Origin: an uncultured Acidobacteriota bacterium
Lineage (GTDB): Bacteria > Acidobacteriota > Terriglobia > Terriglobales > Acidobacteriaceae
Assembly: GCA_903851035.1 (NCBI GenBank)
Contig: CAINND010000118.1
Span: 1 to 64,000 of the forward strand
DNA length: 64,000 nt
Reading direction: 5' to 3'
Notes under the pieces: generated by a model
The model's database searches: none
What the model saw: only the letters and a program-made list of their open reading frames with translations
Told to the model about the DNA's origin: nothing
Shown: piece by piece, positions 17,018 to 26,265 of the stretch
How positions within the stretch are numbered: the first letter of the stretch is position 1
Layout: every line of letters begins with the position of its first letter
Made by a program: the position numbers and the translations under genes

Positions 17018-18790
17018 CTACGGTTTAGCTGTCGCCGTGCTCGGTGTAGCCGGTGCGCTGGCCGCTGGCTTGGTTTCGGTTGACGCCGGGGCCGTACTCT
17101 TGGCGGGCTTGCCATGCTTGCCGGGCTTGGCCTCTGGAGCGGCTGCGGCAGGAGCAGGCTCATGCTTTACTTCCACCATCAGGGGCTTGCGCGGCAACAT
17201 CTCCTCACGCATGGCGGCGTTATACAGGAACGAAGCCATGATGATGGAAGCCTGTATCAGGTCCTCGCGCTGCGCGTGATCGTACACGTCCATGTTGGAG
17301 TGATGCGTGCGCGTATCGTACTCCAGCCAGTCCTGGATGAACTGGAAGCCCGGAATGCCGACGGCGTCAAAGGAAACATGATCGGTCGAGCCGGTATTGC
17401 GCATGGTCACCGTGGTGAAGCCGAGATCCTGGAAGGGCTTTCCCCACTGCTCGAAGATGGGCACGACGGCGGCGTTCTCCTGCGCGTAGATGCCGCGAAT
17501 CTTGCCGCTGCCGTTATCGAGATTGAAGTAGGCGGAGATCTTTTCCTGCCCGGGCTTAATGACGACCGGCAAAGGCGTGGTGCGCATGTAAGAAGGAGTC
17601 TTATCGTCCTTCGGCACATCCACATATCCGAAGTGCTCCTTCACGTAGGCCTCCGAGCCGTACAGGCCTTCTTCCTCGCCTGCCCATAGGGCAATGCGGA
17701 TAGTGCGGCGCGGTTTTACGCCCAGGGCTTCTAGAATGCGCACGGCTTCCATGGCCACGGCCACGCCGGCGCCGTTATCGGTAGCGCCGGTGCCACTGTG
17801 CCAGCTATCCAGATGGCCGCCAATCATGACGACCTCGTCTTTCTTATCGGTGCCGGGAATTTCTGCGACGGTGTTATAGACCTGCCCATTGTCGGGCGAC
17901 TCAAAGTGCGCTTTCACTTCGAGTTCAACCGTCACCGGAACTTTCTTCTCCACAAGGCGTGCAATGCGGTTGAACTGCTCAGCGGCGATGACCAGTTGCG
18001 GCACACCGTCGGGCGAGCCCGGCTTATAGTTCTGCGTACCCTGCACCAGGATCAAACCGTAATCCCAGCGGCTGGCTTCAATAGTGGCAGCCACTTTCTC
18101 ATCGGCCAGGAACTTATCGATGGCAACGCTGAGGCGGCGGCGCTGCATGATCTCCTCGCGCGTCCAGACGCGGCCGAAGGGATCGCGCATTCCTCCCCCG
18201 GCGATCTGGTACTCAGCCGTCTCCTTCAGGCCGGCTTCATCGTAGCGACGGCTGGCGGCCTTCGTCTCCAAAGTAAGCTCGCGCGGATCGCCCACCAGTA
18301 CGATCTTGCCGGCGAACTGTCCTTTGAGCTTCTCCAGTTCCTCGATGCTCTTGACTCGAAGCGGTACAACTTCGCCCTTAACCACGCCGTTTGTGGATGG
18401 CGTCCAGGCCTTGGGTATGCCAAAGATGACAGCTGTGTCCGGAGCGGTCATGCGAATGGAGACGGAATCCAGCGCCCAGCCGCGGCCAAAGCTGAATCCT
18501 TCCAGATGGGAGTTGACCAGTCCCCACTCTGTGAACTGCTTCTGGGTGAACAGGTTGGCGGACTTGAGGTTTTGCGAACCGGTCAGGCGTGCCCCAATGC
18601 GGTCGGTCAACTCGTACAAGGTCTGCATCACCTTGCTGTGCTGGGTCGCCTCCTGACGGATGCGGCTAACCATTTGCAGGTCAACGCTCTCCGGGGCCGG
18701 CGCGGCAAGGGCAGGCAGAACCAGGGTGAAGATCAGCACGAGTGATGCAGCAATAGAGAGAACACGCCGGGAGCGGCGGAATGCGGTCAT
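17018..18790 (-). CDS. Exported M28-family metallopeptidase
   Basis: A 590-residue zinc peptidase. A Sec signal peptide (SIAASLVLIFTLVLPALAAP) is followed by a PA-like insert (residues about 130-260) and an M28 catalytic domain. The metal and catalytic residues lie in GGHLDSWHSGTGATDNGAG (His and bridging Asp), WAGEEEGLYGSEAY (catalytic Glu and ligand Glu) and FNLDNGSG (Asp), with a late His in GSTDHVSFDAVG. The last 55 residues are an unusual Ala/Pro/Lys-rich tail, probably disordered. It probably acts as an aminopeptidase or carboxypeptidase outside the inner membrane. It is monocistronic. Confidence 0.9.
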   Translation of the reverse strand: MTAFRRSRRVLSIAASLVLIFTLVLPALAAPAPESVDLQMVSRIRQEATQHSKVMQTLYELTDRIGARLTGSQNLKSANLFTQKQFTEWGLVNSHLEGFSFGRGWALDSVSIRMTAPDTAVIFGIPKAWTPSTNGVVKGEVVPLRVKSIEELEKLKGQFAGKIVLVGDPRELTLETKAASRRYDEAGLKETAEYQIAGGGMRDPFGRVWTREEIMQRRRLSVAIDKFLADEKVAATIEASRWDYGLILVQGTQNYKPGSPDGVPQLVIAAEQFNRIARLVEKKVPVTVELEVKAHFESPDNGQVYNTVAEIPGTDKKDEVVMIGGHLDSWHSGTGATDNGAGVAVAMEAVRILEALGVKPRRTIRIALWAGEEEGLYGSEAYVKEHFGYVDVPKDDKTPSYMRTTPLPVVIKPGQEKISAYFNLDNGSGKIRGIYAQENAAVVPIFEQWGKPFQDLGFTTVTMRNTGSTDHVSFDAVGIPGFQFIQDWLEYDTRTHHSNMDVYDHAQREDLIQASIIMASFLYNAAMREEMLPRKPLMVEVKHEPAPAAAAPEAKPGKHGKPAKSTAPASTETKPAASAPATPSTATAKP

Positions 18791-19130
18791 TGGCTAAACC
18801 TCAGTAAGACAGGAGTTCTCGCGGAGTGCGCGGCGCGAGCGAAACTGTAAAAGCATCTTAGCACCGGGCGGCGGGCTGGACGGCAATGGCCGCCGTAGAA
18901 CTATGTAACGAAGCGTAAAGGTCATAAGTTAGCCAGCGGATACAGACCATCTGATTCAATTCTGGGACATTACCTCATTCGGAACGCGCGAACCCGCCAA
19001 GCATCGTTGAATGCGCGTTCATCCTAGGCTGTCATTGCCAAGCGGGGGACAATATATTTCGACTCCCCCATGACGTATGCGCAATATGACGTAAGTGTAG
19101 TGCCGGCACGATCTTGTGCGGAGGCTACGA
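18791..19130. promoter_or_regulatory. Divergent intergenic region, with an ATGACGTA direct repeat
   Basis: 340 bp separate the divergent peptidase and response-regulator genes. ATGACGTA occurs twice in direct orientation (19070-19077 and 19086-19093), spaced 16 nt apart, about 40-60 bp before the regulator start. That is the kind of spacing seen for a dimeric activator. I see no gene and no strong -35/-10 pair. Confidence 0.35.
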
Positions 19131-19574
19131 ATGGAAGAACTAGGCGGAGTAAGCGCACAGACACAGATGATCCCCCTGGTAGGGGGACGCACCTGGACCA
19201 TCATGCTGGTGGAGGATGAGCCCACGGTGCGCAACCTGCTACGCGAGGTATTGATGCGTTGCGGCTATCGCGTGCTGGCCTACGGATCGCCCGATGAGGG
19301 ATTGGACGCCTGCCGCCGTAATGAAGCGCCCATCGATCTGTTGCTGACCGACGTGGTAATGCCCGGCATGAATGGCCGTGAAATGGCGGAGCGCATCAGC
19401 GCCATGCTACCCGGCCTGCGCATCATCTTCATGTCCGGATATTCTGAGCAGGTACTGATGCAGGATGGTCAGCTCGACCCGCGCATCGAATATTTACAAA
19501 AGCCCTTCTCGTTGCAGACGTTGCGGACACGGCTGTTACAAGTGCTTGGCGATGGCGAACGCGCCTTGCAGTAA
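19131..19574 (+). CDS. Single-domain response regulator
   Basis: A 147-residue CheY-like receiver with no output domain. Acidic residues lie in LVEDEP, the phospho-acceptor is Asp74 in LLLTDVVMPGMNG, the Thr/Ser switch is in FMSGYS and the Lys in LQKPFS. It most resembles receivers found at the C-termini of hybrid kinases. I chose the ATG at 19131, which has GGAGG 6 nt upstream. The N-terminal 20 residues are extra to the domain. No kinase is adjacent. Confidence 0.87.
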   Translation: MEELGGVSAQTQMIPLVGGRTWTIMLVEDEPTVRNLLREVLMRCGYRVLAYGSPDEGLDACRRNEAPIDLLLTDVVMPGMNGREMAERISAMLPGLRIIFMSGYSEQVLMQDGQLDPRIEYLQKPFSLQTLRTRLLQVLGDGERALQ

Positions 19575-19593
19575 TCGTTCAATCAGCAAACAG

Positions 19594-19625
19594 AAACCCC
19601 CGGAAAACTTCCGGGGGTTTCGCTT
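19594..19625. terminator. Bidirectional terminator
   Basis: A 12-bp perfect stem (19594-19605 / 19609-19620) encloses a 3-nt loop, with AAA and TTT at its ends. It sits between the response regulator (plus) and the beta-propeller lipoprotein (minus). Confidence 0.85.
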
Positions 19626-19644
19626 TGCCACGACTGGATTCAAT

Positions 19645-20733
19645 TTAGAAGTCGTAGTAGTAGAGGTCGTTGAAGGTGTTCTCGTAGGGCGTGCTGGTTA
19701 GCTGCTGGATGTTCGATCCATCCGTGTCCATCGAGAAGATGTTGTCGTTGTACGATCCGCCGATATTCGGGCCCCAATCCAGGAAGAGGAGCTTGTTGCC
19801 GAAATAGACGGGGTACCAGGCCGTGCCGTCGTCGGTCAGCGGCGAGGCCGAAACGTCGCCGTTCTCACCGGTGATGGGCACAGTATAAATGTACTCGTCG
19901 CCATCGAAATTACGCTCGAAGGCCAGCGTGCTGCCATCGGGAGAGACAGTCGGGTAATAGTCAAATTGACCGGTGTAATCGTATGGATTGGTCAGTTGGT
20001 TGACGTCTGTGCCATCGAGCCGGGCGATGTATATGTTTTCCTCGTAGTATTCAGTGTCCGGGTCACCGACAAACACGATGCTCTTGTTGTCCGGAGTGAA
20101 CGAGGGCGCCCAGGCATAAAGTAAATCGATCTTTACGGTGGAGAGGACAATTTGCGTAGGTTTGCCGCCAGTGGCGCTGACATAATACAAACCGCCATCG
20201 TCGTCGTCGTAGGTGACCAGGGTGCCATCAGAGCTGATCTGCGCATCGTAATGATCGCTGGAACCCGTTGTCAGCTGGGTGATGGTCTTCAGTTTGGCGT
20301 CGGCCAGGTATATCTGCACATAGCCGTTGCTATCGTCGGCGGAGAAGAGCAACTTGGTGCCGTAGTCAGCCACCTGCACGGTTTCAAAGGCCAGACTGCC
20401 GTAAGCGCCATTCAACTTGGTGGACGTGTTGGTGGCCATGTCATACAAGTACAGATCCATTGACCCGGAGGCGATGTCCACACCCGACCCAGTGCCGGTG
20501 GCTTTGGTGGCGTGCTTGTGGACGCGAGCGGCGCGTGTTGCCTTGAGTTGGGCGCCCGTCATTTGTTTGTGGTGGCTGGTCACGGCTTTCTCGCTGACGG
20601 AGTTGTTGTCAAAGATGTAGACGAAACTCCGGCCATGGTCTGCCGTGTAAACCGCAGAGTTCGTTCCACATCCCACCAAAACAAGGCCCAAGACGGCAAC
20701 CAAGCCAATCAACAACAGGGAACGCATTTTCAT
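19645..20733 (-). CDS. TolB-like beta-propeller lipoprotein
   Basis: A 362-residue exported protein with a lipobox (LGLVLVGC), so it is probably lipid-anchored. It contains repeated WD40-like/TolB-type PD40 motifs, for example YDAQISSDGTLVTYDDDDGG, PSFTPDNKSIVFVGD and YPTVSPDGSTLAFERN, which form a beta propeller. Asp and Tyr are unusually frequent. I chose the ATG at 20733 because GGAG lies 8 nt upstream; the frame is open 18 nt further. The function is unknown; TolB-like propellers usually bind proteins or sugars. It is monocistronic and not an evident part of the chemotaxis cluster. Confidence 0.8.
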   Translation of the reverse strand: MKMRSLLLIGLVAVLGLVLVGCGTNSAVYTADHGRSFVYIFDNNSVSEKAVTSHHKQMTGAQLKATRAARVHKHATKATGTGSGVDIASGSMDLYLYDMATNTSTKLNGAYGSLAFETVQVADYGTKLLFSADDSNGYVQIYLADAKLKTITQLTTGSSDHYDAQISSDGTLVTYDDDDGGLYYVSATGGKPTQIVLSTVKIDLLYAWAPSFTPDNKSIVFVGDPDTEYYEENIYIARLDGTDVNQLTNPYDYTGQFDYYPTVSPDGSTLAFERNFDGDEYIYTVPITGENGDVSASPLTDDGTAWYPVYFGNKLLFLDWGPNIGGSYNDNIFSMDTDGSNIQQLTSTPYENTFNDLYYYDF

Positions 20734-20858
20734 AGAAGGCACTCCGATCATTTGAACAAACTGGGAATTTGACTCCAGAATATTTCCGTGTTGCTGGTGA
20801 ACTACATCTTAAGCAACTATGGCGGGGATGGAAAGGCCGAGGCAGAAAAAAGGCGATC

Positions 20859-21950
20859 TTAACGAATAACCGCCTGTTTCTGAGCTGCTTGCAATGTGCG
20901 GGCAATTTCGCCCGGGATGGCTTCCAGCGGCAGTGAATTATGCAGAATGCCTGCCTCGGCGCAGGCGCGCGGCATGCCGTAGACGGTGCAAGTGCGTTCA
21001 TGTTCGCCGAGCGTGAAGCCGCCAGCGCGGTAGATGGCTTCCATGCCCTGTTGGCCGTCGTTGCCCATGCCGGTAAGGATGATGCCCATGGCGGTGCTGC
21101 CGTATTCGCGTGCGGCGGAGAGCATCATTACATCCACTGATGGCATGTGGGGCAGGTTGGCAGGCGCCTGCGACATCTCCACCGAAGGGCCGCTCGGGCG
21201 CCTTACAATGCGCAGGTGCAATCCGGCGCGAGCAATATAAATAACGCCAGGCAGCAGCGGCTCATTGGGCTCACTCTCCTTAACCTTGTTGCGGCACAGT
21301 CCGTTCAGGCGGTTGGCAAAGGGCGCGGTAAAACCCGGCGGCATATGCTGCACTATCACCACGGGAACTGCAATCGGCGCGGGCAGCATGGGCAGGATGG
21401 TCTGCAGAGCCTTTGGCCCGCCGGTAGAGGTGCCGATGCACAACACGCGTGGAGGCGGGAAGTTGCCTGGTGTTGTATTGGTGTTGCGTGGCACGGCCGA
21501 GGGTGGCTTGATGGCGCCGCGGTGCGGCATGCGCCGCTTGTGTACGGCCGCTGCCTTGCACTTGGCCACAAGGTCATCCTTGATGCGGATGATGTCTATC
21601 GAGGCATAGGAAAGGTCTTTGCTGAGGAAGTCATATGCTCCGCGCCCCAGGGCCTCGATGGTGGCCTCGGCATGGGCGCGAGTGAGTGAGCTGACCATGA
21701 TAACCGGGCAGGGTGCCTGCTCCATGATGCGCGAGAGCGCCTCCAAGCCTGTCATGCGCGGCATTTCCACGTCCATGGTGATGACGTCGGGCAGCAGCCG
21801 ACAGGCCTTCTCCAAACCTTCGGCGCCGTCGCAGGCTGTGTCGATCACCTTCAGCGCTGGATCGCTTTCGATCATGCGGCGCAGCGCGGTGCGCATGAAG
21901 GCGCTGTCATCCACAACCAGGACGCGCACGGGCTGGCTGGCGGCGTGCAT
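20859..21950 (-). CDS. cheB: Chemotaxis protein-glutamate methylesterase CheB
   Basis: A 363-residue two-domain enzyme that demethylates and deamidates chemoreceptors. The receiver domain (residues 1-120) has VLVVDDSAFMR and the phospho-Asp in ITMDVEMPRMTG. The esterase domain has the catalytic Ser in CIGTSTGGPKAL, His in VIVQHMPPGF and Asp in GMGNDGQQGM. The ATG at 21950 overlaps the preceding HDOD gene's stop as TGATG. It is last in the flbD-motAB-cheAR-HDOD-cheB operon. No chemoreceptor gene is in the window. Confidence 0.95.
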   Translation of the reverse strand: MHAASQPVRVLVVDDSAFMRTALRRMIESDPALKVIDTACDGAEGLEKACRLLPDVITMDVEMPRMTGLEALSRIMEQAPCPVIMVSSLTRAHAEATIEALGRGAYDFLSKDLSYASIDIIRIKDDLVAKCKAAAVHKRRMPHRGAIKPPSAVPRNTNTTPGNFPPPRVLCIGTSTGGPKALQTILPMLPAPIAVPVVIVQHMPPGFTAPFANRLNGLCRNKVKESEPNEPLLPGVIYIARAGLHLRIVRRPSGPSVEMSQAPANLPHMPSVDVMMLSAAREYGSTAMGIILTGMGNDGQQGMEAIYRAGGFTLGEHERTCTVYGMPRACAEAGILHNSLPLEAIPGEIARTLQAAQKQAVIR

Positions 21951-22840
21951 CACAGGCAAAACAAGGCATTCACCATCGCCCTGACCTCATTGACATACGC
22001 TTCGATCTCCAGGGTGAAGCAAGCCATGTCGAGATGCTTCACGCGTGGCGAATGTTCGTTGATGATGCGCCAGGCCGGCTCTTCCTGCAGTGTCACGACA
22101 AGGTCTTCGGTGTAGCCGTAGCCGAGGCCGCTGGTGCGGCACAGCAGGTCGGCGATGTTGACCAGCGCAGTGAGCATCGGGTCCAGGGTGGCCTTCTCCA
22201 CGTCATGATGCCGGCGCATCACCTCGCTGAGGTAGTCGAAGAGGTGCCAGTGGGTACACAGCAGGTCTCCGGTGATCTCGTGCGACAAGCCCATCTCCTC
22301 CAACTCCACGTCGCGCAGTGAGCGGCGAGCGCTGGCAGCCTTTTTGTAAGCAGCGGTGTACTCCTTGGGAACGAGCAGCATGTTCACCAGCAAGCCCAGG
22401 TCGTGAATGAGGCCGGCCAGGTAAGCACGCTCGGGATCGGAGTAGCCCAGCTTGCGCGCCAGGTTGCGGCTGACCAGTGCGCAGGCCAGCGAATGCTCCC
22501 AGAGTGCCGCGGCATTGACCTCTGACGTCCGCGGCGAGACCTGCATCAGGCAGCAGGAAGTAACGATGTCCCGCAGGCGGTGTACACCCAGGGTAAGCGC
22601 CGCTCCACGCAGGCTGTTTACCCGCTGACGCATGCCGAAGAGTGGCGAGTTGGCCATGTGCAGCACTTGCGAACTGAGCGCGCCATCATGCGAGACCATT
22701 TGCACGGTTTTATGCAGGTCAATTTCGTCGGTATTGGCGCTCAACTGGTTGAGCACTGGAAAGAGGATCGCCGGCAACGACGGAAACCCGTTCAGGGTCT
22801 CCACCCGGTGTTGCAAATCGGTCAGCGACAGGGCGGGCAT
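21950..22840 (-). CDS. HDOD-domain protein in the chemotaxis operon
   Basis: A 296-residue HDOD protein. HDOD hallmarks are LNGFPSLPAILFPVLNQL, ALSSQVLHMANSPLFGMR and AALTLGVHRLRDIVTS, followed by LWEHSLACALVSRNLA and YLAGLIHDLGLL. HDOD proteins are usually non-catalytic relatives of HD phosphohydrolases that act as signalling scaffolds, often with c-di-GMP or two-component systems. It sits between cheR and cheB, overlapping the latter. Its role in taxis is inferred from context only. Confidence 0.87.
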   Translation of the reverse strand: MPALSLTDLQHRVETLNGFPSLPAILFPVLNQLSANTDEIDLHKTVQMVSHDGALSSQVLHMANSPLFGMRQRVNSLRGAALTLGVHRLRDIVTSCCLMQVSPRTSEVNAAALWEHSLACALVSRNLARKLGYSDPERAYLAGLIHDLGLLVNMLLVPKEYTAAYKKAASARRSLRDVELEEMGLSHEITGDLLCTHWHLFDYLSEVMRRHHDVEKATLDPMLTALVNIADLLCRTSGLGYGYTEDLVVTLQEEPAWRIINEHSPRVKHLDMACFTLEIEAYVNEVRAMVNALFCL

Positions 22841-22843
22841 GGG

Positions 22844-23722
22844 TCACCTCTTGACCGGCGACTTGACATAAGCCAAGGCGCCGGGAAAATGGACAAGACG
22901 AAAGTCATCGTGAACGCCAAACAGCGATTCGGCGTGGCCGAGGAAGAGATATGAGTGCGGCAGCAGGTTGTTATAGAAGTGCTGAATCACGCGCTTCTTG
23001 CTGGCTCCGTCAAAATAAATCAATACATTGCAGCAGAAGATGACATCGAGCGACTTGATGAATACCATCCGCGCGTCGTCCAGCAGGTTGACCCGGCTGA
23101 ATTTGATCAGTTTTCGCACTTCGTCACGCACGCGGTAGTCGCGGGTGCCGGCGATGGGGTCGAAGTACTTGCGCAGAAGGTCGGGAGAAACGTTACGCAG
23201 CGCGTAGTCGCCATAGATGCCCTCCTGGCAGCGCTGCAGCGAGCGGTCATTCAAGTCGGTGGCGATGATCTCAAAGGTGAATCCTCGCAGGAAGCGCTGT
23301 GCCTCTTCGAGCAGAATGATGGCCATCGTATAAGGCTCCTCACCCGTCGAGCAGCCTGCGCTCCAGATGCGCAGGTGTTTGTAGGGGAGCTTATCCTTAC
23401 TGGCCACGATGCTGGGCAACACCAGTCTTTGCAGGGCCGCCAACTGCGGCTGGTTGCGGAAAAAACACGTCTCGCCAACCGTAATCTCGTTCAGCAGCAG
23501 ATGCATCTCGGTGGTGCGTTGCGACGAACGGGTCAGCACCTCGTGATACTGCCGAAGGGTGGGGATGTTCAGCTCCTTCATGCGACGGCCACAGCGGTCT
23601 TCCAGGAAGTTGAGCCGGTTGTCATTGTGAAAGATGCCGGCCACACCGTAAATGAGGTCGCGGATCTGGTAGCTGACCGGGTTGGCCTCCTGGCGCGGAG
23701 GGGGCGTCGTGATTGAACTCAT
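22844..23722 (-). CDS. cheR: Chemotaxis protein-glutamate O-methyltransferase CheR
   Basis: A 292-residue AdoMet-dependent methyltransferase that methylates glutamates on chemoreceptors. The short helical N-terminal domain is followed by GETCFFRNQPQLAAL, the AdoMet motif SAGCSTGEEPYTMAI, IIATDLNDRSLQR, and DVIFCCNVLIYFD. The C-terminus ends LFGVHDDFRLVHFPGALAYV. It starts 8 nt after the cheA stop. No C-terminal pentapeptide-binding or TPR extension is present. Confidence 0.94.
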   Translation of the reverse strand: MSSITTPPPRQEANPVSYQIRDLIYGVAGIFHNDNRLNFLEDRCGRRMKELNIPTLRQYHEVLTRSSQRTTEMHLLLNEITVGETCFFRNQPQLAALQRLVLPSIVASKDKLPYKHLRIWSAGCSTGEEPYTMAIILLEEAQRFLRGFTFEIIATDLNDRSLQRCQEGIYGDYALRNVSPDLLRKYFDPIAGTRDYRVRDEVRKLIKFSRVNLLDDARMVFIKSLDVIFCCNVLIYFDGASKKRVIQHFYNNLLPHSYLFLGHAESLFGVHDDFRLVHFPGALAYVKSPVKR

Positions 23723-23730
23723 CTCTCCTC

Positions 23731-25464
23731 CTAGCAGACGGCCATGCTGACGGTGCTGCGCAGCAGGTGATTGGGGTCGAGCACCAGGCGGACGCGTCCG
23801 TCGCCGGTGATTGTGGCGCCAGCCACGTAGCGGCTGTCACGCAGCAGGGCGCTGAGCGGCTTAATCACCGTGGACTCCTGTCCGATAAGCGCCTCAACGG
23901 CGAGCGCGATGCGTTGGTCGTTGATGGAAAGGATGACGGCACGCTCGGATGCCTGCTTGCGGTTTGCTCCGATGACCTCGGCCAGGCGCAGCAGCGGCAC
24001 CGTGCTGTCACGCAGCATCAGCACCTCGTTGCCCTCCACGCGATGCACGGAGCCTTCCTCGATGCGCACCGTCTCCAACACAGAGCGCAGCGGAATGGCG
24101 TAAATCTCATCGCTGACCTGCACCAGCAACACGGGCAGGATGGCCATGGTGAGCGGAACTTTCAGCGTGATATTCGTGCCACGCCCCATGACGCTTTCAA
24201 TCTCCACGCTGCCATTCAGGCGGTGCAGGTTGGTGCGCACCACATCCATGCCCACACCGCGTCCGCTAAGGTTGTTCACCCGTTCAGCCGTGGAGAAGCC
24301 TGGCAAAAAAAGCGCGTCAAACAGCTCGCGGCGAGTAAGACTGGATGCCTGCTCGGCCGAGTACAGTCCCTTCTCAACCACCTTGGCGCGGATGATCTCC
24401 GGATCGATGCCGCGCCCGTCGTCAGCGATAGTGACAAAGATCTGATCACCCTGCTGGCGGGCATCCACGCGGATGATGCCCTGTGCGGGCTTGCCGGATT
24501 CAACGCGCCGAATGCCGTCCTCAATGCCGTGATCGAGCGAGTTGCGCAGGATGTGGACGAGAGGATCATGGATGTGCTCGATCATCGTTTTGTCGATCTC
24601 GGTTTCCTGTCCGCTGATGACGATCTCCACATCCTTGCCCACCTGGTGCGAGAGCTCACGCACCAGCCTGGGCAGCTTGCGGAAGAGGTTGTCAATGGGC
24701 ACCATACGCGTGCGCAGGCTGGCATTCTGCAACTCGTCAGTGATGAAGCCGAGGCGCGCCGTGCTGGTGGCCAGCGCTTCCTGCCGGTCAAGGTCCTTGC
24801 CGTCTGCCGAGGAAATATCCTGCGAGATGCGCAGCAGGCGATTGCGCTCCAGAACCAGCTCGCCAACCAGGTTGACAAGGTAATCGAGCTTGCGCACTTC
24901 CACGCGCATCGTGTCAGAGCTATCGGGCCGTGCGGCGGCCAATGCGCGCGCGGCCTTCTCTTCGGCGGCTTCCGCGCTGAGCGCCGCCGCCGCGGCGGCG
25001 GAAACGGGATCGTCAATTTCGGCGGCCTCGGCCACTGCCACTGGGGCCGTAGCTTCCACCGTAACGGCGGGGACTCCGACGGCGGGGACGCAGGCCTCCA
25101 GCAACTCGAGCAGGGGAGCTAGGTCGTATTCCGCGGCGTTGCCCGTGCGCACATCCTGCACCATCTGGCGCACCTGGTCGTTGACGCGCAGCAGCGCATC
25201 AATAATTTCACGCGTAACGGGAAACTCGCCCTTGCGCAATTGATTGAGCAGGTCCTCGGCGTGGTGGGTGAGTTCGACGAGCTTCTCAAAGCCGAAGAAA
25301 CTGGAGGTGCCCTTGATGGTGTGCATGCCACGGAAGATGCGGTTCAATACTTCCGTGTCGGCATGGTCCTCCAGGGTGAGCAGGTCCTGCTCTACCTGCT
25401 GCACAAGCTCGTCGCTTTCTGTGATGAAATCCTTTAACAGGTCATCTGGAACAAACTCTGACAT
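23731..25464 (-). CDS. cheA: Chemotaxis histidine kinase CheA
   Basis: A 577-residue kinase. The HPt (P1) domain carries the phosphorylated His48 in RGMHTIKGTSSFFGF. An Ala-rich linker (about residues 128-185) stands where the CheY/CheB-binding P2 domain is found in enteric CheA, so P2 is absent. The dimerisation domain (P3), the HATPase domain with ILRNSLDHGIED, IADDGRGIDP and LSGRGVGMDVV, and the C-terminal CheW-like domain follow. It phosphorylates CheY and CheB. Separate CheW genes are not seen in this window. Confidence 0.95.
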   Translation of the reverse strand: MSEFVPDDLLKDFITESDELVQQVEQDLLTLEDHADTEVLNRIFRGMHTIKGTSSFFGFEKLVELTHHAEDLLNQLRKGEFPVTREIIDALLRVNDQVRQMVQDVRTGNAAEYDLAPLLELLEACVPAVGVPAVTVEATAPVAVAEAAEIDDPVSAAAAAALSAEAAEEKAARALAAARPDSSDTMRVEVRKLDYLVNLVGELVLERNRLLRISQDISSADGKDLDRQEALATSTARLGFITDELQNASLRTRMVPIDNLFRKLPRLVRELSHQVGKDVEIVISGQETEIDKTMIEHIHDPLVHILRNSLDHGIEDGIRRVESGKPAQGIIRVDARQQGDQIFVTIADDGRGIDPEIIRAKVVEKGLYSAEQASSLTRRELFDALFLPGFSTAERVNNLSGRGVGMDVVRTNLHRLNGSVEIESVMGRGTNITLKVPLTMAILPVLLVQVSDEIYAIPLRSVLETVRIEEGSVHRVEGNEVLMLRDSTVPLLRLAEVIGANRKQASERAVILSINDQRIALAVEALIGQESTVIKPLSALLRDSRYVAGATITGDGRVRLVLDPNHLLRSTVSMAVC

Positions 25465-25497
25465 GGCATTCTCGATTCACGGATAGCCTACGGTTGT

Positions 25498-26265
25498 TCA
25501 ATCGGCTGGAGAGGAGGAATCCTTTACCTGCGGCGGTTGCGATGGCACGGGATGTTCGTGCGGAGCCACGATGACTATGTCCACGCGGCGGTTGAGGCGG
25601 CGGCCGTCCTCGCTGGCGTTGTCGGCCACGGGGTGGTATTCGGCGTATCCGGCGGCGGAAAGTCGTCCCGGAGCAATGTGCTCGCGGGTCATCAGCAGGC
25701 GGATAATCTCGCTGGCACGCGCGGTGGAGAGTTCCCAATTGCTCTGGAACTGCGTGGTATGGATTGGCACGTTATCGGTGTGGCCTTCAATGCGCAGGTT
25801 GCCCGCAAAGCTGCCCAGCACCAGGCCCAGGCGGTCAAAGGTGTCCATGGAACTGGCGCGCAACGTGGCCGAGCCGCTATCAAAGAAACCGACCTCGCGC
25901 AGGCTGAGCACCAGGCCTTCGGGGATTTCACGAACGGCAACCGTGCGGCGTTCAATCTCAACGGCCAGGCCGCGCTCCAGTTTGCCGCGCACGCTTTCCG
26001 CGCTTTCCGCTCCCACGCCCGGGGCAGGGGGGGGTGGCATGGGCGAGGTTTCTGGAAGCACCATGGCTGGGCCTCCACTGCCGGCACCGGCGCCCAGGCT
26101 GGTGAAGCCAGCCGTGATGGCCGTGGAGAGCTTCACCATGCGGGCGCGATCCACCTGCGAGGAAGAATAAAGCACAACGAAAAACGCAAATAACAAGGTC
26201 ATGAAGTCGGCGTAGGAAACCATCCAGCGTTCCGGGTTCTCCTCGCGGCGACGTCGGCGCCTCAT
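25498..26265 (-). CDS. motB: Flagellar stator protein MotB
   Basis: A 255-residue stator subunit that anchors MotA to peptidoglycan. The basic N-terminus (MRRRRRREENPERW) precedes one transmembrane helix, YADFMTLLFAFFVVLYS, whose Asp is the proton-binding residue. A Pro/Ala-rich linker and a plug region follow. The OmpA-like peptidoglycan domain has IEGHTDNVPIHTTQFQSNWE and LSTARASEI. The ATG overlaps the motA stop as TGATG. The Asp-based channel fits a proton-driven motor but does not prove the ion. Confidence 0.93.
   Translation of the reverse strand: MRRRRRREENPERWMVSYADFMTLLFAFFVVLYSSSQVDRARMVKLSTAITAGFTSLGAGAGSGGPAMVLPETSPMPPPPAPGVGAESAESVRGKLERGLAVEIERRTVAVREIPEGLVLSLREVGFFDSGSATLRASSMDTFDRLGLVLGSFAGNLRIEGHTDNVPIHTTQFQSNWELSTARASEIIRLLMTREHIAPGRLSAAGYAEYHPVADNASEDGRRLNRRVDIVIVAPHEHPVPSQPPQVKDSSSPAD

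Noticed and set aside
23713-25122. A 469-codon open frame on the plus strand opposite cheA
   Set aside because: It lies wholly antisense to a clear CheA, its translation is low-complexity with many His, Gln and Arg, and long antisense frames are expected in high-GC DNA.
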